A stretch of DNA of 64,000 nt from Paenibacillus luteus (GCF_006542765.1 NZ_SKCD01000033.1:186001-250000); one strand, 5' to 3'; positions 43,185 to 52,022 are shown, counted from the stretch's first letter. Numbers and translations are program-made. The notes: generated from the letters alone by a model not told the origin.

Positions 43185-44426
43185 ATGAAGCAAATGTTGA
43201 TGCATGTACAGGGTGAGATGCTGCAAACCGCAGTGCTTGCGAATGGCCGCCTGATTGATTTTTTTATGGAAAAGACGAAAGCAAGCAGTTTGGTCGGCAA
43301 TGTGTACAAAGGCCGTGTCGTTAACGTACTGCCTGGTATGCAGGCAGCATTCGTAGATGTTGGATTAGCCAAAAATGCTTTTTTGTATATTGACGAGCTG
43401 CTCCACCCGCATTTAGAGAAGCAACCCACGCAAAAACCGCTCATTCAAGAGCTTGTTAAACCCGGACAAGAGCTGATCGTACAAGTGATGAAGGAGCCGC
43501 TGGGCGGCAAGGGTGCTCGCGTGACTACCCATTTCTCGCTGCCTGGCCGCTGGCTGGTTTATATGCCAAGCGCAGATTATGTAGGTGTATCCAAAAAAAT
43601 AAGCACCGAGGGCGACCGTTCAAGGCTGCGCGCCATTGGTGAAAAACTGAGGCTGGATGAGGAAGGCATCATCCTTCGTACGGCCGCTGGCAGCGAAAGC
43701 GAGCTATCCCTACATAGCGATGTTGAACAGCTCAGAGAGCTGTGGCAGGGGATTGTGGAACGGAGTGCAGATGCGGCAGTGCCCTCGGAGCTGCACCGTG
43801 AAGCAGGTTTGTTAAGAAGAGCGGTTCGCGATACGTTAACGATGGATATGGATGAACTATGGATAGATGACGACGAACGATTCGAAGAAGTGTCTGCGCT
43901 GCTCGAGGAGATGACCCCTCAGCTTCGCAAGCGGCTGAAACGCTATGAACATAAGAAAGGCCAGCCTTTATTCGATGCTTACCGGGTAACCGATCAGGTC
44001 AGAAAAGCTTTTGATCGCAAAATATCGTTGGAATGCGGTGGGCATCTCATTTGGGAGGAGACGGAAGCGCTGACGGTTATCGATGTGAACACCGGAAAGT
44101 TTACCGGCTCATCGGGTCTGGAGGACACTGTTTTTCGCACGAATATGGAAGCAGCGGATGAGATCGCGAGATTGCTTAGGGTGAGGGACGTAGGCGGCAT
44201 TATTATCGTTGATTTTATTGATATGGGATTAGACAAGCATCGGGAGCAAGTGATGCACAGGCTGACGGAAAAGACACGCAGCGATCAGACCAAATGTACG
44301 ATTTTAGGCTGGACTAAGCTGGGTTTAATAGAAATGACACGCAAAAAGGCGCGCGAAACGGCTGTTCACCAGCTGGCGGAACGCTGCTCTGTCTGTGGTG
44401 TGACTACTAATAAAAATGAAGCATAG
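43185..44426 (+). CDS. rng: Ribonuclease G/E family endoribonuclease
   Basis: The 413-residue product begins with an S1 RNA-binding domain (NVYKGRVVNVLPGMQAAFVD). The catalytic core follows, with VIDVNTGKFTGSSGLEDT and GGIIIVDFIDM, which carries metal-binding Asp residues. It ends with a short cysteine motif RCSVCG resembling the zinc-link. It lacks the long RNase E tail. B. subtilis has no RNase E/G. Position before rplU is shared with many Gram-positives. Confidence 0.93.
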   Translation: MKQMLMHVQGEMLQTAVLANGRLIDFFMEKTKASSLVGNVYKGRVVNVLPGMQAAFVDVGLAKNAFLYIDELLHPHLEKQPTQKPLIQELVKPGQELIVQVMKEPLGGKGARVTTHFSLPGRWLVYMPSADYVGVSKKISTEGDRSRLRAIGEKLRLDEEGIILRTAAGSESELSLHSDVEQLRELWQGIVERSADAAVPSELHREAGLLRRAVRDTLTMDMDELWIDDDERFEEVSALLEEMTPQLRKRLKRYEHKKGQPLFDAYRVTDQVRKAFDRKISLECGGHLIWEETEALTVIDVNTGKFTGSSGLEDTVFRTNMEAADEIARLLRVRDVGGIIIVDFIDMGLDKHREQVMHRLTEKTRSDQTKCTILGWTKLGLIEMTRKKARETAVHQLAERCSVCGVTTNKNEA

Positions 44427-44450
44427 CTCTAGCTAATATAGGACGGAATG

Positions 44451-44475
44451 AACCCGCGATGTCGCGGGTTTTTTA
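44451..44475 (+). terminator. Rho-independent terminator after rng
   Basis: AACCCGCGA pairs with TCGCGGGTT around TG, followed by TTTTTAT. Confidence 0.9.
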
Positions 44476-44560
44476 TATTTTTGTAGCAAAATGCACTGAA
44501 AAATATGTTAAAATAAAGAAATTTGAATTCGTAATTAAGACTAGGGAAACAGGTGAAGGT

Positions 44561-44869
44561 ATGAATCGTAAAAAAACGTTAACCGTACTCATCGCATCGC
44601 AGATTGTCTATCTTATGTTTATCGCGGTATGGCTTTTTGTCTCAGCCATGTCCGTTATGATGTTTGACAGCGCGGACGCGACGGGAGATGCATTAACCTG
44701 GCTGATTTTTATTTATATTCTTTTGTATCCGGTAGGTGTGCTTGCGGCATTAATCGGAGGATGGGTTCTATTTTATCGCCGGAGATATAAGGGGGCTTTG
44801 ATCTGGAGCGGCGTTCCACTGCTCTGGGTACTGCCTTTGCTTGGCTTCTTGGTCTATGCTCAATTTTAA
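44561..44869 (+). CDS. Hypothetical small membrane protein
   Basis: The 102-residue protein has three hydrophobic helices (about 7-28, 43-68, 78-100) with a basic loop RRRYKG. AGGTGAAGG precedes ATG 44561; the open frame upstream starts inside the rng terminator and is not credible. It stands between rng and rplU with no evident operon partner. I do not recognise a family. Confidence 0.65.
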   Translation: MNRKKTLTVLIASQIVYLMFIAVWLFVSAMSVMMFDSADATGDALTWLIFIYILLYPVGVLAALIGGWVLFYRRRYKGALIWSGVPLLWVLPLLGFLVYAQF

Positions 44870-44908
44870 TGGCTGCAAAATAAATTATCGTTTTTAGGGC
44901 TGGAAGAA

Positions 44909-44937
44909 TTGATATAGCTTGCATAGTGTGGTACACT
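44909..44937 (+). promoter_or_regulatory. Sigma-A promoter of rplU operon
   Basis: TTGATA (44909-44914), 17-bp spacer and TACACT (44932-44937) with an extended TG. It gives an RNA leader of about 130 nt before rplU. Confidence 0.7.
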
Positions 44938-44943
44938 CTTTGG

Positions 44944-45060
44944 GTGTCTGTCTCGTACCCGGTTGGGATGAGATGTACAAGTACCGCTCCGATTGGGTAA
45001 ATAAGCGTATGCGGCGCAGGCTGCAGACCACCTGAATTAGGCGAGTCTTCGAAAATAAGG
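44944..45060 (+). promoter_or_regulatory. Probable L21 autoregulatory leader region
   Basis: The ~120-nt untranslated leader before rplU-prp-rpmA contains several short GC helices (for example TCTC/GAGA around TACCC...GGG). Its place matches the L21 leader known upstream of rplU in Bacillales. The identification rests mainly on position; I did not verify the conserved consensus. Confidence 0.45.
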
Positions 45061-45073
45061 AGGTGCACCAACT

Positions 45074-45385
45074 ATGTTCGCAATCATCGTAACAGGCGGA
45101 AAGCAATACAAAGTTCAGGAAGGCGATGTTATCTACATCGAAAAACTGGATTCTGAAGCAGGCGAGAGCGTAACGTTTGATCGTGTTTTGGCGGTTTCTA
45201 AAGGTGACGGTCTTGTAACTGGAACTCCGGTAGTATCCGGCGCTACAGTAACAGGTAAAGTCGAGAAACAAGGCAAATCCAAAAAAATCATCGTTTACAA
45301 ATACAAAGCCAAAAAGAACTACCGTCGTAAGCAAGGTCATCGTCAACCGTTCACAAAAGTTACAATCGAGAAAATCCAAGCGTAA
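45074..45385 (+). CDS. rplU: 50S ribosomal protein L21
   Basis: The 103-residue product starts MFAIIVTGGKQYKVQEGD and ends with KKNYRRKQGHRQPFTKV, both L21 signatures. AAGGAGGTG precedes the ATG. It is the first gene of rplU-prp-rpmA. Confidence 0.98.
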   Translation: MFAIIVTGGKQYKVQEGDVIYIEKLDSEAGESVTFDRVLAVSKGDGLVTGTPVVSGATVTGKVEKQGKSKKIIVYKYKAKKNYRRKQGHRQPFTKVTIEKIQA

Positions 45386-45396
45386 GAGGAATTTCG

Positions 45397-45741
45397 ATGA
45401 TAAACGTTACCTTTGTACGGAGAGCCGCTGACAGACGCATCGTATCTTTTGCAGTCGAAGGACATGCTAAATATGCGAAGCCCGGCAAAGATATCGTTTG
45501 CGCGGGCGTATCGGCCATTTCGGTTGGTACCGTTAACGCGATCGAGGCTTTGGCAGGAGAAGAGCTCCCCGTCAAGATGAAGAACGGCTGGCTTTCGTCG
45601 GATATTCCGGCGCTGGCGGACGAGGCTTCTGACGCGCGGATGCAGCTGCTGCTGGAATCGATGGCGGTTATGCTTGACACTATCGCAAAATCATACGGCA
45701 AACATGTCGTCATTCAAGAATTGCTTCACAATCCTTTATAA
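45397..45741 (+). CDS. prp: Ribosomal-processing cysteine protease Prp (YsxB)
   Basis: The 114-residue product has catalytic His23 in VEGHAKYA and Cys35 in DIVCAGVSA. In Firmicutes Prp removes the N-terminal extension of L27. The substrate gene is next downstream and does carry that extension. It lies 11 bp after rplU. Confidence 0.95.
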   Translation: MINVTFVRRAADRRIVSFAVEGHAKYAKPGKDIVCAGVSAISVGTVNAIEALAGEELPVKMKNGWLSSDIPALADEASDARMQLLLESMAVMLDTIAKSYGKHVVIQELLHNPL

Positions 45742-45755
45742 GGGAGGGAATAACT

Positions 45756-46067
45756 ATGTTGAAACTGAATCTTCAGCTTTTCGCTTCGAAGAAAGGTGTT
45801 GGTTCCACGAAGAACGGACGTGACTCGCAGTCGAAGCGCCTTGGCGCTAAACGTGCTGACGGTCAAACCGTATCCGCTGGAAGCATTTTGTTTCGCCAAC
45901 GCGGAACAAAAATTCACCCAGGTACTAACGTAGGCATCGGGAAAGACGATACGCTTTATGCAAAAGTAGAAGGCGTAGTGAAGTTCGAACGTTGGGGACG
46001 CGACCGCAAAAAAGTGAGCGTATATCCAGCTGTTCTTGCTCCGGTAGCTGCAGCAGTAGAAGCGTAA
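45756..46067 (+). CDS. rpmA: 50S ribosomal protein L27 (with Prp-cleaved extension)
   Basis: The 103-residue protein begins MLKLNLQLFASKKGVGSTKN. The LQLFA segment is the Firmicutes-type extension removed by Prp so that the mature N-terminus can reach the peptidyl-transferase centre. The rest (GRDSQSKRLGAKRADGQ) is L27. AAGGGAGGG precedes the ATG. A terminator follows. Confidence 0.98.
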   Translation: MLKLNLQLFASKKGVGSTKNGRDSQSKRLGAKRADGQTVSAGSILFRQRGTKIHPGTNVGIGKDDTLYAKVEGVVKFERWGRDRKKVSVYPAVLAPVAAAVEA

Positions 46068-46091
46068 AACAAACGTTATATGCACCAAGCC

Positions 46092-46121
46092 CCGGCCTGC
46101 ATCGCTAGGCCGGTTTTTTTT
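46092..46121 (+). terminator. Rho-independent terminator after rpmA
   Basis: CCGGCCT pairs with AGGCCGG around an 8-nt loop, followed by eight Ts. Confidence 0.93.
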
Positions 46122-46200
46122 ATTTCGAGGTTAATGACCGTGGGACAGCAGCATGATATACTGGATAAGCTAGGAAATACAGAGAAAGTAGGTTTAATCG

Positions 46201-46938
46201 ATGGGGCGCTTAACAACAGCTAAATATTACGCGGCGGCATCCATAATCTTGCCCTGCGCTGCTGTACTAATTTGGCCTACTAAAGTGTGGTTAACTGCTG
46301 TCTTTCTCGTTTGGCTTATAGCTGCTGCGACATACTGGGTGAGAACGGAACGGAAAGAGCATGCGGAGCGAACGGCTAGGACAATTCACTCGTTGCAAAA
46401 TTCGGGAATACGTACGCTCAATCATCATCGTCATGACTGGATGAATGATCTGCAGGTTGTGTTTGGTTATATCAGGCTCAAGAAGCTGGATAAAGCAGCG
46501 GAGTATGTGGAGAAAATAAGCGAACGGATGGCAGTGGAGAGCAGCATCTCCAAGCTTGGCGTTTCATCCCTTATTAGCTACATTCAATCGTTTCGTACGC
46601 TATCGAACACGCTGGAGCTGCAGGTCGTCATTAAAGGCGATATCCATTTAAATGAAATAACGGCAGATGCCGATCAAATAGCCGAAACGCTCATTCATAC
46701 GATTAACGCCTATCGGTTTGCGGCGAAGCCTGGCTATGGCAATGCTGCTGTTCTTACGCTGGAGCTGTCGCTTGACGAGGAAGCGCTGTACGCAGCCTTC
46801 TATTATGACGGTGAACTGATGAATGAGCAGCAATGGAAGCAAAAAATACAACAGCAGTTGGAAGGCGCGCTAATGCAGCCGATCAACTTCGAGCAGCCAT
46901 ATGCAAAGGTGCTGCTGAGGGCGGAAATGCGCGCATGA
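46201..46938 (+). CDS. spo0B: Sporulation phosphotransferase Spo0B (membrane-anchored form)
   Basis: The 245-residue product has the Spo0B motif HHRHDWMNDLQVVFGYI; H78 in RHDWMN corresponds to the phosphoryl-accepting His. A helical hairpin and a degenerate ATPase-like C-terminal domain follow. Spo0B passes phosphate from Spo0F to Spo0A. Unlike the soluble B. subtilis protein, the first 48 residues form two hydrophobic segments (about 10-25 and 29-47), so this form is probably membrane-tethered. It precedes obg, as in B. subtilis. Confidence 0.88.
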   Translation: MGRLTTAKYYAAASIILPCAAVLIWPTKVWLTAVFLVWLIAAATYWVRTERKEHAERTARTIHSLQNSGIRTLNHHRHDWMNDLQVVFGYIRLKKLDKAAEYVEKISERMAVESSISKLGVSSLISYIQSFRTLSNTLELQVVIKGDIHLNEITADADQIAETLIHTINAYRFAAKPGYGNAAVLTLELSLDEEALYAAFYYDGELMNEQQWKQKIQQQLEGALMQPINFEQPYAKVLLRAEMRA

Positions 46939-46951
46939 ACGGGGGCACAAC

Positions 46952-48277
46952 ATGTTTGTCGATAAAGCGAAGATATTTGTAAAAGGCGGCGACGGTGGCG
47001 ATGGTATCGTCTCTTTCCGCCGTGAGAAGTATGTCGAGCAGGGCGGTCCTGCCGGCGGCGACGGCGGACGAGGCGGAGACTTGATTTTCCGAGTGGATGA
47101 AGGGCTTCGTACGCTTATGGATTTCCGCTATCAGAAGCATTTCAAGGCAAACCGCGGCGAACGCGGTAAAGTAAAAAGCATGCACGGTGCAGGAGCTGAG
47201 GATACGATCGTTCGCATCCCGCCAGGTACGGTCATTGTTGATGACGATACGCAGGAAATTATTGCGGATCTAACGCGTCACGGGCAGGAAATCGTTATAG
47301 CGAAGGGCGGACGCGGCGGACGTGGCAATATTCGCTTCGCTACCCAAAACAATCCGGCTCCTTACATTTCGGAGAACGGCGAAGAAGGCCAAGAGCGCTG
47401 GGTCGTGCTGGAGCTTAAGGTAATGGCAGACGTTGGTTTGGTCGGCTTTCCAAGTGTAGGTAAATCTACGCTTCTCTCGGTTGTTTCGGGCGCTAAGCCG
47501 AAGATCGGCGCTTACCACTTTACAACGATTACACCTAACCTGGGTGTTGTTGATGTGGGCGATAGCCGAAGCTTCGTTATGGCCGATCTACCCGGCTTGA
47601 TTGAAGGGGCGCATGAAGGTGTCGGACTAGGCCATGAATTCCTGCGCCATGTCGAGCGGACACGGGTTATCATCCATGTTATCGACATGTCTGCTTCGGA
47701 AGGACGCGATCCTTTTGAAGATTGGGTGAAAATTAACGAAGAGCTGGTTCTCTATAACGAGAAGCTTGCTGATCGTCCGCAAATTATTGCAGCGAACAAA
47801 ATGGACATGCCGGACTCCGCAGAACAGCTGGAGCTGTTCAAGCAGCAGCTTGCCGAAGTAAGCGGCGACCGCCAGTATGAAATTTTGCCGATCTCTTCGC
47901 TCACGAAGCAGGGGGTGCAGGAGCTGCTTTACAAAGCTGCTGATGTTCTGGACACCGTGTCGGAGCAAGTGGAAATTGAGGACGTGAAGGACGTTGCCGA
48001 ACGTAAGGTGTACACCTACGAGAAGCGCGACGAAACGACCTTTGCCATTCATAAAGAAGACGAAGTGTATGTCATTGTCAGCGAAGGCATTGATAAGTAC
48101 ATGAAGCGGATGAATCTGACGTCTTACGATGCGGTTATGCGCTTTGCGCGCACGATGCGCAAAATGGGCGTGGATGCGGAGCTTCGCAAAATGGGCGCCA
48201 AAGACGGCGACATGGTTCAAATCGGCGACTTTGCGTTCGAATTTTTCGAAGGCAGCGATTACAATCCAAATGGCTAG
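46952..48277 (+). CDS. obg: GTPase Obg
   Basis: The 441-residue protein has the glycine-rich Obg domain (KGGDGGDGIVSFRREKYV, GGRGGRGNIRFATQNNPAP). The GTPase domain follows, with G1 GFPSVGKSTLLS, G3 DLPGLIEGA and G4 NKMD, and then the C-terminal OCT domain. It acts in ribosome assembly and stress/sporulation control. It starts 13 bp after spo0B with GGGGGC upstream. Confidence 0.97.
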   Translation: MFVDKAKIFVKGGDGGDGIVSFRREKYVEQGGPAGGDGGRGGDLIFRVDEGLRTLMDFRYQKHFKANRGERGKVKSMHGAGAEDTIVRIPPGTVIVDDDTQEIIADLTRHGQEIVIAKGGRGGRGNIRFATQNNPAPYISENGEEGQERWVVLELKVMADVGLVGFPSVGKSTLLSVVSGAKPKIGAYHFTTITPNLGVVDVGDSRSFVMADLPGLIEGAHEGVGLGHEFLRHVERTRVIIHVIDMSASEGRDPFEDWVKINEELVLYNEKLADRPQIIAANKMDMPDSAEQLELFKQQLAEVSGDRQYEILPISSLTKQGVQELLYKAADVLDTVSEQVEIEDVKDVAERKVYTYEKRDETTFAIHKEDEVYVIVSEGIDKYMKRMNLTSYDAVMRFARTMRKMGVDAELRKMGAKDGDMVQIGDFAFEFFEGSDYNPNG

Positions 48278-48301
48278 GAAGCACAAGCCTATATGTACGA
48301 T

Positions 48302-48333
48302 TGAAGACGGCGAAAGCCGTCTTTTCTTTTTTT
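48302..48333 (+). terminator. Rho-independent terminator after obg
   Basis: AAGACGGC-GAAA-GCCGTCTT followed by TTCTTTTTTT. Confidence 0.93.
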
Positions 48334-48338
48334 GCCTA

Positions 48339-48367
48339 TTGCCCCAAGCTGTAATATTCGATATAAT
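48339..48367 (+). promoter_or_regulatory. Promoter of pheB-hom-thrB-pheA
   Basis: TTGCCC (48339-48344), 17-bp spacer and TATAAT (48362-48367), directly after the obg terminator. Confidence 0.65.
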
Positions 48368-48410
48368 GTCCACTATAGGTGAACAATTGTCTTTTTGAGG
48401 AGGACGAATA

Positions 48411-48848
48411 GTGACTAAACGTTATTATGTCGTTCGGGAGGACATTTTACCGGAAGCGATCATGAAGACGATACAAGTGAAAGAAATGCTTAGCAGAGGC
48501 GAGGCGGCTACCGTACATGAAGCGGTGGAACGCGCGGGCCTTAGCCGAAGCGCTTTTTATAAGTATAAAGATGGCGTATATGCGCTGAATGAGCTGGAGC
48601 GCGAACGTATTGCGACGATTTCCATGGATTTGGAGCATCGTTCAGGCGTACTCTCCAATGTCATCAGCATGGTTGCCAGTGTTGAGGGGAATGTGCTGAC
48701 GATGAATCAAAGCATCCCGCTGCAGGGCTTCGCCAACGTCGTCATCTCCGTCGATATTTCGCAGCTTTCCGGAGAACTGTCATCGCTGGTCGAATTGCTC
48801 CGCAGCCAACCTGGCGTACGCAAGGCCTCGGTCATCGGGCAAGGATAA
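48411..48848 (+). CDS. pheB: ACT-domain protein PheB (UPF0735)
   Basis: The 145-residue product has a helical N-terminal part resembling a DNA-binding fold (TVHEAVERAGLSRSAFYKYKD) and a C-terminal ACT domain (LEHRSGVLSNVISMVASVEG). This matches PheB, found beside obg and pheA in Bacillus. Its biochemical role is not settled. GTG start with GAGGAGG upstream. It is the first gene of an amino-acid operon. Confidence 0.92.
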   Translation: MTKRYYVVREDILPEAIMKTIQVKEMLSRGEAATVHEAVERAGLSRSAFYKYKDGVYALNELERERIATISMDLEHRSGVLSNVISMVASVEGNVLTMNQSIPLQGFANVVISVDISQLSGELSSLVELLRSQPGVRKASVIGQG

Positions 48849-48872
48849 TAAAGCAAATAATGGAGGGTATAT

Positions 48873-50159
48873 ATGAAGCCAGTTAAAGTAGGTTTGTTGG
48901 GTCTTGGTACAGTTGGAACAGGTGTCGTCCGCATTGTCGAAGGGCATCAGGAGGATTTGGCAAGCCAAGTCGGCTCGCCGATCGTTATTGAAAAGGTACT
49001 CGTTCAAAATAAGGCGAAAGCACGGAATATCGCTATCGATCCGGATAAGCTGACAGAGGACCCTTGGGATATTATCCGTCATCCCGATATCGATGTTATC
49101 GTTGAGGTGATGGGCGGCATTGGCCTGACGAAGGAATACATTTTGGAAGCTTTGTCTCTTGGTAAGCACGTCGTGACAGCCAATAAGGATTTGATGGCGC
49201 TGCACGGACCGGAAATTTTGGCCAAAGCGCAAGAGAATCGCTGTGACGTTCTTTATGAAGCTAGCGTCGCGGGCGGAATTCCGATTATCCGTACGCTGGT
49301 AGAGGGGTTCTCTTCCGATCGGATCAACAAAATCATGGGTATCGTGAACGGGACAACAAACTTTATTTTGACAAAAATGAGCCAAGAAGGCGCTTCTTAC
49401 CTAGATGTGCTGAAAGAAGCACAGGAGCTTGGTTATGCGGAGTCTGATCCGACATCGGATGTCGAGGGACTTGACGCGGCACGTAAAATGACGATTCTTG
49501 CCACCATCGGCTTCCGCGCCAACGTTGCGCTTGAGGATGTATCCGTGCAAGGCATCTCTTCCGTAACGAAAGAAGATATCTTGTATGCGAAGCGACTCGG
49601 CTACGAAGTGAAGCTGCTCGGCATCGCAGAGCGCCAGGATGACTTGATCAGCATCAGCGTACAGCCAACAATGGTCAAGCAATCCCACCCGATCGCATCG
49701 GTCAACGGCGTATTCAATGCGGTTTATGTATACGGCGAGGCGGTAGGCGAGACGATGTTCTATGGCGCAGGCGCAGGCGAGCTGCCAACGGCAACGTCGA
49801 TCGTATCCGATCTGGTAGCCGTTGTGAAGAACCTGAAGCTTGGCGTAAACGGCATGCAAGGCAGCTTGGCTTACAAAGAGAAGAAGCTGAAAACCGATGA
49901 GCAAATCTCTTCTAAATATTTCTTGCTGCTGAAAGTAGCTGACCGCGCCGGCGTTCTCGCTCGCATCACGCAAGTTTTCGCGGACTTCGAAGTAAGCTTG
50001 GAATCCGTGCTGCAGCAGCCGACGCCTTCGAATCCTGAAGCAGAGATTATCGTCATCACGCATGATGCAAACAAAGCGGCTATTCAGAAGGTGCTTGCAA
50101 CGTTTGAATCGCTGGAAGTCGTTCACAAAGTGAAAAGCGTCTACCGCGTAGAAGGGTAA
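48873..50159 (+). CDS. hom: Homoserine dehydrogenase
   Basis: The 428-residue enzyme reduces aspartate semialdehyde to homoserine. It has NAD(P) motif GLLGLGTVGTGVV, TANKDLMALHG, the catalytic-domain stretch GIVNGTTNFILTKM with EAQELGYAESDPTSDVEG, and a C-terminal ACT domain (LLKVADRAGVLARITQVF) for threonine feedback. thrC, which separates hom and thrB in B. subtilis, is missing here. Confidence 0.97.
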   Translation: MKPVKVGLLGLGTVGTGVVRIVEGHQEDLASQVGSPIVIEKVLVQNKAKARNIAIDPDKLTEDPWDIIRHPDIDVIVEVMGGIGLTKEYILEALSLGKHVVTANKDLMALHGPEILAKAQENRCDVLYEASVAGGIPIIRTLVEGFSSDRINKIMGIVNGTTNFILTKMSQEGASYLDVLKEAQELGYAESDPTSDVEGLDAARKMTILATIGFRANVALEDVSVQGISSVTKEDILYAKRLGYEVKLLGIAERQDDLISISVQPTMVKQSHPIASVNGVFNAVYVYGEAVGETMFYGAGAGELPTATSIVSDLVAVVKNLKLGVNGMQGSLAYKEKKLKTDEQISSKYFLLLKVADRAGVLARITQVFADFEVSLESVLQQPTPSNPEAEIIVITHDANKAAIQKVLATFESLEVVHKVKSVYRVEG

Positions 50160-50163
50160 GCCC

Positions 50164-51156
50164 ATGAATAATCGCAGAGTAGTTGTAAAGATTCCCGCAA
50201 GCACGGCAAACTTAGGTCCAGGCTTCGATACGCTGGGCATGGCACTCTCCTTATACGCCTGGATTGAGCTCAGCGTGGCTGAGCAGACACAGTTTCAATT
50301 TTATGGCGATCAAATGAAAGGCTTGCCGAAAGACAAGTCGAATCTGATTTATAAAGTGGCTCAGCTCGTCTTCAAAGAGGCGGGCGTGGAAATTCCTGAG
50401 TTGTCGATTTCCATGCATAGCGATATTCCGCTGACGCGTGGACTCGGCAGCAGCGCATCAGCGATTGTAGGCGCTCTGGTAGCTGCCAACGCGCTGATCG
50501 GCAGCCCGTTATCCGATGATAAGCTGTTTCAAATGGCAACGGCGCTGGAGGGGCATCCTGATAATGTAGGCGCATCGCTGTTCGGCGGCATTGTTGTTTC
50601 TGCCTGGGACGGGGAGCGTGCGGATTACGTGCGAATTGAGCCTCATGAGAGGCTGAAGACGCTGGTTGCGATCCCGGCATTTCAGCTGTCGACGGAGAAG
50701 GCGCGCCACGCGCTGCCGTCGCAAATTAGCATGGCAGACGCCGTATTCAACGTCGGCCGCAGCTCTTTGCTCGTGGCTGCGCTAGCTAGCGGCGAGCTTG
50801 GCATCATCCGTCATGCGATGAAGGACAGGCTGCACCAGCCTTACCGTGCAGCGCTCATTCCGGGCATGACTGCGATTTTGGAGCAAGCGGTTGATCATGG
50901 CGCGCTCGGCGTAGCGCTAAGCGGTGCAGGGCCGACGCTGATCGCGTTTGTTGAAGAGTCTGCTGCAGCCGATACTAAACGAGCAGGAAGCGGTTTGGAG
51001 CAGTTTCTGCTTGATACGTTGAAACAAGAGGGAATTGAGGCGAAGACGTTATGGCTTGCGCCATGCAGCAGCGGTCCGCAAATTATAGTTGAGGACATTT
51101 CCAGCCAGCCAGCAATTTCGCTTCCGGATCGAATTAGAGGAGAGGTTAAGGTATGA
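50164..51156 (+). CDS. thrB: Homoserine kinase
   Basis: The 330-residue GHMP kinase has VKIPASTANLGPGFDTLG at the N-terminus, the ATP loop LTRGLGSSASAIVGAL, and GVALSGAGPTLIAF near the C-terminus. It phosphorylates homoserine for threonine synthesis. It starts 4 bp after hom and overlaps pheA by 4 bases. Confidence 0.96.
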   Translation: MNNRRVVVKIPASTANLGPGFDTLGMALSLYAWIELSVAEQTQFQFYGDQMKGLPKDKSNLIYKVAQLVFKEAGVEIPELSISMHSDIPLTRGLGSSASAIVGALVAANALIGSPLSDDKLFQMATALEGHPDNVGASLFGGIVVSAWDGERADYVRIEPHERLKTLVAIPAFQLSTEKARHALPSQISMADAVFNVGRSSLLVAALASGELGIIRHAMKDRLHQPYRAALIPGMTAILEQAVDHGALGVALSGAGPTLIAFVEESAAADTKRAGSGLEQFLLDTLKQEGIEAKTLWLAPCSSGPQIIVEDISSQPAISLPDRIRGEVKV

Positions 51157-52022
51157 AGACGATAGCAGTACTGCCAGCCGGCTCTGTTTCGGACGAGGCG
51201 GCAAGGCATTTTTTTCGCAAAGAAGAAATCAATTATAAACATCATCGGCTGATTTCGGATGTGTTCTTGTCAACCGTGAATGGAATCAGCGATTATAGCA
51301 TCATTCCGATTGAAAACACGATTGAAGGCTCGGTTAGTTTGCATATGGATTGGCTCGTGCATGAAGTCGACATCCCTATACAAGCAGAATGGGTGTACCC
51401 TTCAATTCAAAATTTGATTGGACGCCAATCGGAGCTGACGGATGATACGGGAGCAATTGATTATTCACGAATCACTAAAGTCATCAGCCATCCGGTGGCG
51501 ATTGCGCAGTGCTTGCAGTTTTTGCGCACGCATTTGCCGCACGCCGTTACGGAGCATGTAAGCAGTACGGCCGAGGGCGTTCGGATTGTTCAAAACAACC
51601 CAAACGCCGGCTGGGCAGCAATCGGGACGATGACTGCCGCCGCCAACGAAAAGCTGGACGTTATTGCAAGTGAAATTACCGACCACGATAACAATTACAC
51701 CCGATTTCTGCTAGTTGGCTCAGAGCCGTATAAGGCACGCCAATCCGACAAGATAAAGACGAGCATATTAATAACGCTGCCTGAGGATTATCCAGGAGCC
51801 CTTCATCAGGTGCTTGCGGCATTTGCTTGGAGGAAGATTAACCTATCCCGCATTGAGTCGCGACCGACGAAGAAGAAGCTCGGCAACTACTATTTTTTCA
51901 TCGACATCGATATGGCGCTGGATACGGTGCTGCTGCCGTCAGCCCTTCAGGAAATCGAGGCGATTGGCTGTCAGGTTCGCATACTAGGAAGCTATCCTAG
52001 CTTTACCGAATTCAAAAAATAA
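51153..52022 (+). CDS. pheA: Prephenate dehydratase
   Basis: The 289-residue product has the catalytic-domain motifs IIPIENTIEGSV and NNYTRFLLVG (the TRF triad) and a C-terminal ACT domain with LSRIESRPTKKKLGNYYFFI; ESRP is the phenylalanine-binding motif. It makes phenylpyruvate. The N-terminal GSVSDEAARHF departs from the more common GTFTEEA form but keeps the same spacing. It is the last gene of the pheB-hom-thrB-pheA operon. Confidence 0.96.
   Translation: MKTIAVLPAGSVSDEAARHFFRKEEINYKHHRLISDVFLSTVNGISDYSIIPIENTIEGSVSLHMDWLVHEVDIPIQAEWVYPSIQNLIGRQSELTDDTGAIDYSRITKVISHPVAIAQCLQFLRTHLPHAVTEHVSSTAEGVRIVQNNPNAGWAAIGTMTAAANEKLDVIASEITDHDNNYTRFLLVGSEPYKARQSDKIKTSILITLPEDYPGALHQVLAAFAWRKINLSRIESRPTKKKLGNYYFFIDIDMALDTVLLPSALQEIEAIGCQVRILGSYPSFTEFKK

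Noticed and set aside
44459..44560. Extension of the small membrane protein back to 44459
   Set aside because: It would begin within the rng terminator hairpin; AGGTGAAGG stands before ATG 44561.
47627..48373. 248-residue minus-strand frame opposite obg
   Set aside because: His/Phe-rich shadow of obg without a start site; obg motifs are complete on the + strand.
49401..50240. 279-residue minus-strand frame opposite hom/thrB
   Set aside because: Arg/Cys/Leu-rich antisense shadow across two genuine genes; no ribosome binding site.
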